In this document: piece after piece, positions 32,517 to 37,598 of the stretch
Position numbering within the stretch: position 1 is the first letter of the stretch
Layout: each line of letters begins with the position of its first letter
DNA from: Nocardia wallacei
GTDB taxonomy: Bacteria; Actinomycetota; Actinomycetes; Mycobacteriales; Mycobacteriaceae
DNA: 37,598 nucleotides
NCBI RefSeq assembly: GCF_029869545.1
Contig: NZ_JARWQD010000248.1
Location: 1-37,598, forward strand
Direction of reading: 5' to 3'
Translations under genes and position numbers: made by a program
Notes under the pieces: generated by a model
Database searches by the model: none
What the model saw: the letters and a program-made list of their open reading frames with translations, nothing else
Told to the model about the DNA's origin: nothing

Positions 32517-33965
32517 CTAGTGGGCGGTGATGCGGAACAGGCCGGTGGTGGTGCCCTGGTACTGGGTGCCGTCGGGGGCGAGCGAGCCGACCATCTGCAG
32601 GGTGTCGACCGCGGCGGTGGCGCCGATTCGCTGCCGGGTGCGGACCGCGCCGGTCGCGGCGTCGATCACGGTGTAGTCGAACGCATCCACCGGCGTCGTC
32701 GTGCCCTCGGGCAGCGCGGGCTGCCGGGCGATGGTGTAGATATTGCCGTCCGCGATCGACAGGCGCGGAACCGCCGCGGATGCAACGGAATTCGTCCACG
32801 CCACCGAACACCCCGATCCGGCCGGATCGATATCGACGCGGGTCATGCCGCCGCGGAATCCGGCCGACGGCGGATCGCTGGGACCGGATGTGCCCGCGGG
32901 GTAGGGATAGCCGTAGGTACTCGCGACGAACACGCTGTTACCCGCGCCGATCGGGGAGTTCTCCGTCCCGCTCGCCCCGGGCAGCACCGGAATCGAGCAC
33001 ACCTCGCGGCCGGTATCGGCGTCGAGGACCAGCAGATGTTCCTGCGGCGCGGCGTTATCGGTGATCGTCACGTAGTCCGATCCGGTGCGCGGGCCGAAGA
33101 AGGTCGGGGTCGCACCGGTCCCCCAGCTCAGCTGCCCGGGTTTGCGGGCGGGCCCGCGGTCGTACTCGCGGCGCCAGGCGATTCGCGGCGCCCCCGATTC
33201 GTCCACCCGCAGCAGCGACAGGGTGTGGTCCCCGGCGACCGCGATGCCGTCCGGGGCGGCGGCAAGACTGTTCGCGACCCCCTCCCCCAGCGATATCGAC
33301 GCGACCGCACCGGAATTCGGCTCGGCGAAGCCTGCCCGGCCGTGGTCGGTCACGAACCAGATGCGCCCGTCCCGATCGGGCACCAGCGATTCCAGCGCGT
33401 CACAGCCCGGCGCCCCGCACGGCCGCGTCACCGCCTCCGCGACCGACATCGTGCGGCGCGGCACCAGCCGCCACCGGCCCTCCCCGTCGCGCTCGTGGCC
33501 GATCCAGGTGATGGCGTCCCCGCCCGTCGCGGCCACGAAATCCCCTGCGGCGTCGATATATCCGTACACGCCGCCGAGCAGGCTGCCCGCCGGGAGGGGC
33601 AGCGACGCCAGCGGATCGCCGGACGCCGGATCCAGCAGATACACCACCGGCGCGCGGGTGGCGATATCCGTGCACAGCGCCTGCGGCAGCCCGTCGGCAC
33701 CGATCAAGATGGTCGGGCAGGCCGCGCCCAGCGCGACGAACCGGGCCCGTACCGCACCGATGCCCGGACCCGGGTTCGGCGTGGTGTCCGATGCCTCGGC
33801 GTCGCCGTGCATGGTGGCCGTCCCGGCGGGGCCCAGCCACGGATGTGCGGGCGGCTGCGGGCCGAAACCCTCCGCACCGGCAGGTCCGGGAACACAGGCC
33901 GCGCCCGCGGCCAGCAACACCGCGGCCACCCGCAGCACGGCACGATCGAATCCGGGGAACCGCAT
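32517..33965 (-). CDS. secreted beta-propeller protein (PQQ-like/quinoprotein fold)
   Basis: A 482-aa protein with an export signal: positive N-terminus (MRFPGFDRAVLR), hydrophobic core (VAAVLLAAGAAC) and a PGPAGA region for cleavage. Cys24 sits in a weak lipobox-like context, so it could be a lipoprotein. The body has repeated Trp/Gly/Asp-rich strands (VYLLDPASGDPLASLP, ITWIGHERDGEGRW, IWFVTDHGR, LLVLDADTGREV, YTVIDAATGAVR), typical of a seven- or eight-bladed propeller. The two LLVLDADTG/YTVIDAATG type segments recall PQQ repeats, but no PQQ-binding Cys pair is evident. Function is unknown; binding at the cell surface is plausible. Confidence 0.85.
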   Translation of the reverse strand: MRFPGFDRAVLRVAAVLLAAGAACVPGPAGAEGFGPQPPAHPWLGPAGTATMHGDAEASDTTPNPGPGIGAVRARFVALGAACPTILIGADGLPQALCTDIATRAPVVYLLDPASGDPLASLPLPAGSLLGGVYGYIDAAGDFVAATGGDAITWIGHERDGEGRWRLVPRRTMSVAEAVTRPCGAPGCDALESLVPDRDGRIWFVTDHGRAGFAEPNSGAVASISLGEGVANSLAAAPDGIAVAGDHTLSLLRVDESGAPRIAWRREYDRGPARKPGQLSWGTGATPTFFGPRTGSDYVTITDNAAPQEHLLVLDADTGREVCSIPVLPGASGTENSPIGAGNSVFVASTYGYPYPAGTSGPSDPPSAGFRGGMTRVDIDPAGSGCSVAWTNSVASAAVPRLSIADGNIYTIARQPALPEGTTTPVDAFDYTVIDAATGAVRTRQRIGATAAVDTLQMVGSLAPDGTQYQGTTTGLFRITAH

Positions 33966-34304
33966 AGCGGGCAGACTAATACGTGTCCGATGATCCCATG
34001 ACCCGGCCCGAACCCCTGCGGCACCGCGTCGTGCCTGATACCGTCGAGGAGCCGAGTTCGGCCCGCGCCGCGGGAATGTCGGTGCCTCCCAAGAGAAGAC
34101 CCGATTGCGTTACGCCCCGAGATCTCGGGGCTTCGCAGGGTCCGACCGTGCGGTCACACTGGGTCGGTGATCACGCTCGGGGGCTGACAAGCACGCGCAT
34201 GCCTACCGGTCTCTTCGCGCTCGTGCCAGGCACACGATCGCTCGACCGGCAAGACGTACGGGGTTGGATGCGGTGTGCACACCGACAACACGGGAGGATT
34301 GTCG
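33966..34304. promoter_or_regulatory. 339-bp divergent control region before the P450 operon
   Basis: No convincing gene. It contains a perfect 16-bp palindrome, CCCCGAGATCTCGGGG, at 34115-34130, and a loosely repeated GACCG/CGGTC patch at about 34143-34158. These may serve regulation of the divergent propeller gene or the P450 operon. A candidate GTG at 34275 for the P450 lies within it. Confidence 0.5.
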
Positions 34305-35684
34305 ATGCTGGACCGAGGCGACGATACGAGACCGGGCACACCACCGCGCAGCGGGCGATTCTCGCTGCTCGGCGAGGCCGTGCCGATGATGCGCGACCCG
34401 CTCGCGGTGATGCAGCGCCTGACCGCGCAGTGCGGGCCGATCGCCGAATTCCGGCTCGGCCCCACGCGGGCCGTGCTGGTGGCGGCGCCGGAGCAGATCC
34501 ACGAGGTGCTGGTCGGCAAGGCCGACGATTTCGGCCGCGCCCGGGCCATGGTGCTGGGGCTGTGGCCCGCGCTGCGCAACGGCCTGGTCATCTCCGAGGG
34601 CGAACTGCATCACCGCCAGCGCGGCCTGATCGGCCCGCTGTTCACACCGCGGCAGATGACCGGATACGTCGGCGCCATCGGCGCCCAGGTGCGCGCGCAT
34701 CTGGACCGATGGGCGGTGGCCGGGCGGTTCGACGCGCTCGAGGCCATGCAGCGACTCACGCACGACATCATGGGCAACCTGTTCGCCGGTGAATCCCTCG
34801 CCGACGACGAGGAGACCCTCGCCGCCATCACCCGCGTCTTCGACTGGGAGATCCGGCTGCTGACCCGCCCGATCGTGGCGCCGCTGAACATCCCGACCCG
34901 GCGCAACCGCACCTTCCTGCGCGATATCGCCTACCTGCGCGGGCGCGTCGGCGACCTGGTGCAGGCCCGCCGCAGTGGCGCCGAGACCACCGACGACCTG
35001 CTGCAGGGCCTGGCGCGAGCCGCGGACGACGACGGCGAGATGGACTTCGAGCAGGTCGTCGACGAGGCTATAAACCTGTGGGCTTCCGGGATCGAAACAT
35101 CCTCCGACGCGCAGTTCTGGACCGCGTACGCGCTGGCGCGGAATCCGGAGGTGGCGGCCAGGGCCCGCGCGGAGGCCGATCTCGTGCTCGGCGGACGCGT
35201 GCCCACGGTCGAGGATCTGCCGAAACTGCAGTACTGCCTGCAGGTGTTCAAGGAGACGCTGCGGCTGTACTCACCGGCCCCGGCGTTCCTGCGACAGGCG
35301 GTGCGCGAGACCACCCTCGGTGGCTATCGGGTGCGGCGGGGCACGGTCGTGTTCGTCGCGCCGTACGTGATGCACCGCTCCCCCGAGTGGTTCCCGCGAC
35401 CGCTCGAGTTCGACCCGGATCGGTTCGCGCCCGACCGCAAGCTGCCGCGGTTCGCCTATCTGCCGTGGGGTGCGGGGCGGCACGTCTGCGTGGGCTCCTC
35501 GCTCGCGCTGCTGGAGGGCCAGATCTTCACCGCGATGCTGCTCACCTCCGGGACGCTGACCATCGACGACAGCGACTCCGTGCGGCCGCATCTGCAGACC
35601 AACCTCCGTCCCAGGGACCGCGTCCAGGCGATGTACGAGGCCCGCGACAGCGCACCGGTGGGCGATTCGACCGCATGCGTGTGA
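34305..35684 (+). CDS. cytochrome P450
   Basis: A 459-aa P450. The heme Cys is Cys395 in WGAGRHVCVG, with Trp388 where most P450s have Phe. The ExxR pair is Glu317/Arg320 in KETLRL; the I-helix oxygen-activation motif is ASGIETSS with Glu264 and Thr265, replacing the usual AGxET. FDPDRF marks the meander. ATG 34305 is chosen for the GGGAGG 7 bp upstream. It is followed 13 bp later by a sensor kinase gene. Length and the PxxFxPDRF style resemble the CYP4/CYP102-like long bacterial group that oxidises fatty acids or terpenes; the substrate is unknown. No ferredoxin or reductase gene is adjacent. Confidence 0.93.
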   Translation: MLDRGDDTRPGTPPRSGRFSLLGEAVPMMRDPLAVMQRLTAQCGPIAEFRLGPTRAVLVAAPEQIHEVLVGKADDFGRARAMVLGLWPALRNGLVISEGELHHRQRGLIGPLFTPRQMTGYVGAIGAQVRAHLDRWAVAGRFDALEAMQRLTHDIMGNLFAGESLADDEETLAAITRVFDWEIRLLTRPIVAPLNIPTRRNRTFLRDIAYLRGRVGDLVQARRSGAETTDDLLQGLARAADDDGEMDFEQVVDEAINLWASGIETSSDAQFWTAYALARNPEVAARARAEADLVLGGRVPTVEDLPKLQYCLQVFKETLRLYSPAPAFLRQAVRETTLGGYRVRRGTVVFVAPYVMHRSPEWFPRPLEFDPDRFAPDRKLPRFAYLPWGAGRHVCVGSSLALLEGQIFTAMLLTSGTLTIDDSDSVRPHLQTNLRPRDRVQAMYEARDSAPVGDSTACV

Positions 35685-35697
35685 ATCGGAGAGCGCC

Positions 35698-37598
35698 GTG
35701 ACCGCTGCGGCCAGCGGTCGTCCCGGTGCGCAGACAGGTCCCGTGGCCGCGCGGCTGACCCGGTCGGCGGCGCTGCTCATCGGCGCGATCGGTGTGTTGC
35801 TCGGGCTCGCGGTGGGCCGGGAGGCGTGGCAGCAGGCGCGCCTCATGGCGTGGTGGTGGACGCCGCTGACGGTCGCCGCCGTCTTCGGCGCCTGCCTGAT
35901 GCTGGTGATTCTGGCGTTCTCGGCGCCGCTGCGCACCATCCGGGGGCTGTGCGGCGCCGTATCGCTGGCCCTTCTCGCCGCAATTGCGCTGGCGCCGTGG
36001 GCCATTCGCCATCCCGACCTGCAGGACGACCCGTTCTGGCTGCTGCGCACGGTGGCGCTGGGCGCGGCGGCGGGCGCGCTGGTGTGGCGGCCGCGGGTCG
36101 CCGCCGTCACGCTGGTGCTGGCCGTGGCCGGGGGCGCCCTGATCAACGGCATGGTGCAGGGCGGGGTGGGATGGCTGTCGTTCTTCCTCGATTTCAGCCG
36201 GAATTTCGGCATCGCGGGGCTGCTCACCTGGGGCCTGATCACGGTCGCGCGGGCGGCGGCCACCCTGGACGACGAGTCGAGGCGGGCCGAGCAGGATGCG
36301 GCGCAGGTGGCGGCCGCGGACGCGAAAAGCCGTGAGCGGGCCCGGTTCGCCGCGATCATCCACGACGATGTGATGTCCACGCTGCTGGATGCCTCGCGGG
36401 GCCGGGACGCCGCGGTGCTGGGCCGCCAGTCCCGAAAGACGTTGCGCCAGTTCGACGAATTCCGCCGCAGCGAGGAGCGGGCGGGCTTCGATGCCTTCGG
36501 CGCGATCGGGATGCTGCGGGCCACGGTGTCGGCGATCAACTCCGGCATCACATTTCGATCGAAACGACTGTCCGGGTTCGCGCGGCTGCAGGTTCCCGCC
36601 GATGTCGGCGACACCATCGCCGCGGCGCTGGCGGAGGCGGTCCGCAACAGCCTGCGGCACGGCGGCGGGACCGGTCGGCGCGTGCACCGCGAGGTCACCG
36701 TCACCGTCGGCACCGGGGCGCTGCGGGTCGAAATGCGGGACGACGGAGCCGGTTTCGATATGGACGCGGTCCCCGCCCACCGGCTCGGGGTGCGGCGCAG
36801 CATTCTCGCGCGGATGGCGGACCTGCCCGGCGGGGCGGCGTTCGTCGATTCCGCTCCGGGACAGGGGACCACGGTCACCCTGGTCTGGGTGCACCCGAGC
36901 ACCGACGGGCAGGCACCGGAGGCCGAACCCGCGCCGGTGCGTCATGCGATCGCCCCGCAGCGCTGGGATCTGCGCGGACTGCTCGGCCTGCGCGGTCGGC
37001 AGGGGGCGTTCGTGACGGCCGTCGTGCTGGCCACCATCGCCTCCATGGCGGTATCGAACCTGCGCAACATCCCGGACCACCAGATCGGAATCCTGGTGGC
37101 CTACGCGGTGATCGCGATCGCCGCGGTCGTGACCATCGGCATCGACACCGATCCGTTCCCGTGGCCGGTCGCGCTGGTGGTCGCCGCGGTCGGCCCGCTG
37201 GCCACGAGCCTGGCCTATCACCGCGTCGACGCCCTCACGGTGCACCAGTTCGTCTGGACCATCTACGCGACCTCGGTGGTGCTGTGTTTTCTCGCCGTCC
37301 GCGGTCGCAGCGGTTACGCGGTGGTCGGCATCGGCGCGACGACGCTGGTCGCGGTGGCGGGTATCGACCTCGGTGCGCGCGGGATCTCGCTGTCGATGAC
37401 GCCGATCGTCATCGTCGCGAGCGGGACGCTCATGGCATCGATCGCGAGCTCGAATCTACAGGCGCTGCGCCGGTTGGCCGACGAGTCCGCCGCCCGGGCG
37501 GCGGCCCAGGCCACCCAGCGCGCGCACGGCGCGGCGCGGGCCCGGCAGCTGGGCCGCCGCGCCGCCCCGGCGCGGCCCCTGCTCGAGCGCATCCCCGC
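35698..37598 (+). CDS. sensor histidine kinase with two membrane modules (3' truncated by window edge)
   Basis: Opens with GTG 35698 (SD GGAGAGC) and stays open to the window end: at least 633 residues. Residues about 20-195 hold five to six membrane helices. A kinase core follows: His222 in IIHDDVMSTL (HisKA_3-like), the N-box Asn317 (AEAVRNSLRHG), G1 DDGAGF (348-353), and GQGTTVTLVW as the closing strand. Instead of ending, the chain goes on to a second membrane module (about 438-575, at least four helices) and a new Ala/Arg-rich helix like the one before the first core. A second kinase core may lie beyond the window. The sensor is probably co-transcribed with the P450. Confidence 0.85.
   Translation, partial: MTAAASGRPGAQTGPVAARLTRSAALLIGAIGVLLGLAVGREAWQQARLMAWWWTPLTVAAVFGACLMLVILAFSAPLRTIRGLCGAVSLALLAAIALAPWAIRHPDLQDDPFWLLRTVALGAAAGALVWRPRVAAVTLVLAVAGGALINGMVQGGVGWLSFFLDFSRNFGIAGLLTWGLITVARAAATLDDESRRAEQDAAQVAAADAKSRERARFAAIIHDDVMSTLLDASRGRDAAVLGRQSRKTLRQFDEFRRSEERAGFDAFGAIGMLRATVSAINSGITFRSKRLSGFARLQVPADVGDTIAAALAEAVRNSLRHGGGTGRRVHREVTVTVGTGALRVEMRDDGAGFDMDAVPAHRLGVRRSILARMADLPGGAAFVDSAPGQGTTVTLVWVHPSTDGQAPEAEPAPVRHAIAPQRWDLRGLLGLRGRQGAFVTAVVLATIASMAVSNLRNIPDHQIGILVAYAVIAIAAVVTIGIDTDPFPWPVALVVAAVGPLATSLAYHRVDALTVHQFVWTIYATSVVLCFLAVRGRSGYAVVGIGATTLVAVAGIDLGARGISLSMTPIVIVASGTLMASIASSNLQALRRLADESAARAAAQATQRAHGAARARQLGRRAAPARPLLERIP

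Noticed and set aside
34115..34130. Palindrome CCCCGAGATCTCGGGG as a terminator of an upstream plus-strand gene
   Set aside because: No plus-strand gene ends nearby. It is more likely a regulatory site or chance in high-GC DNA, so it is only mentioned in the intergenic entry.
1..37598. CRISPR arrays, tRNA or rRNA genes, transposases, phage genes
   Set aside because: No regular repeat-spacer pattern, cloverleaf-like sequence, rRNA segment or transposase/integrase motif was seen by reading. Small RNAs cannot be excluded without a covariance search.

Overview
The window looks like part of a chromosome from a mycolic-acid actinomycete, most probably Nocardia or a close relative. This is inferred from the very high GC content with GC-ending codons, frequent GTG starts, ATGA/GTGA stop-start overlaps, a DUF397 protein, an MmpL-type transporter, a cyclopropane-mycolate-synthase-like methyltransferase, and above all an operon with the layout of the nocardiolactone (nlt) beta-lactone pathway of Nocardia. 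No species can be fixed from the sequence alone. No rRNA, tRNA, CRISPR array, complete insertion sequence or replication origin was seen.

Layout. 1-313: 3' end of a galactokinase gene. 314-839: long intergenic stretch with a 17-bp direct repeat, then an orphan DUF397 gene (840-1070) and a short-chain dehydrogenase (1111-1860). 2211-10524: the centrepiece, a tightly packed plus-strand operon. It encodes a catalytic thiolase-fold ketosynthase (NltA-like), a partner lacking the catalytic triad (NltB-like), an OleC/NltC-like adenylate-forming beta-lactone synthetase, an 89-aa membrane protein, an OleD/NltD-like reductase, a condensation/acyltransferase-fold enzyme and an MmpL transporter. A hotdog thioesterase (10560-10961) may belong to it, and a convergent cyclopropane-synthase-like methyltransferase (10962-11846) abuts it. 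No OleB-type beta-lactone decarboxylase gene is present, so the predicted end product is a long-chain beta-lactone rather than an olefin. The acyltransferase and MmpL suggest that it is further esterified and/or moved to the cell envelope.

11847-23828: accessory and regulatory genes. These are a zinc-free MDR oxidoreductase divergent from a TetR regulator with an operator-like palindrome and a mini-ORF in the leader; a permease, OmpR-type response regulator and histidine kinase set; an MFS pump divergent from an ArsR-type regulator with three 16-bp operator palindromes between them; a SnoaL-like protein; an NmrA-like reductase; a DHA2-type MFS pump; and a 637-aa acyl-CoA dehydrogenase/oxidase-like enzyme. 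Two decayed gene remnants lie here: an F420-type LLM oxidoreductase at about 16745-16949 and an SDR at about 20100-20276.

24014-28579: a compact aromatic catabolic operon (FAD phenol hydroxylase, type I extradiol dioxygenase, FAH-family hydrolase, MFS aromatic acid transporter). 28674-32434: a small membrane protein, a C-terminally short aldehyde dehydrogenase homologue with several altered active-site residues, a divergent AraC regulator and an HdeD-like membrane protein. 32476-32505 is a perfect 30-bp palindrome serving as a bidirectional terminator before a secreted beta-propeller protein (32517-33965, minus). 34305 to the end: a cytochrome P450 followed 13 bp later by a histidine kinase whose catalytic core sits between two membrane modules and which runs off the window.
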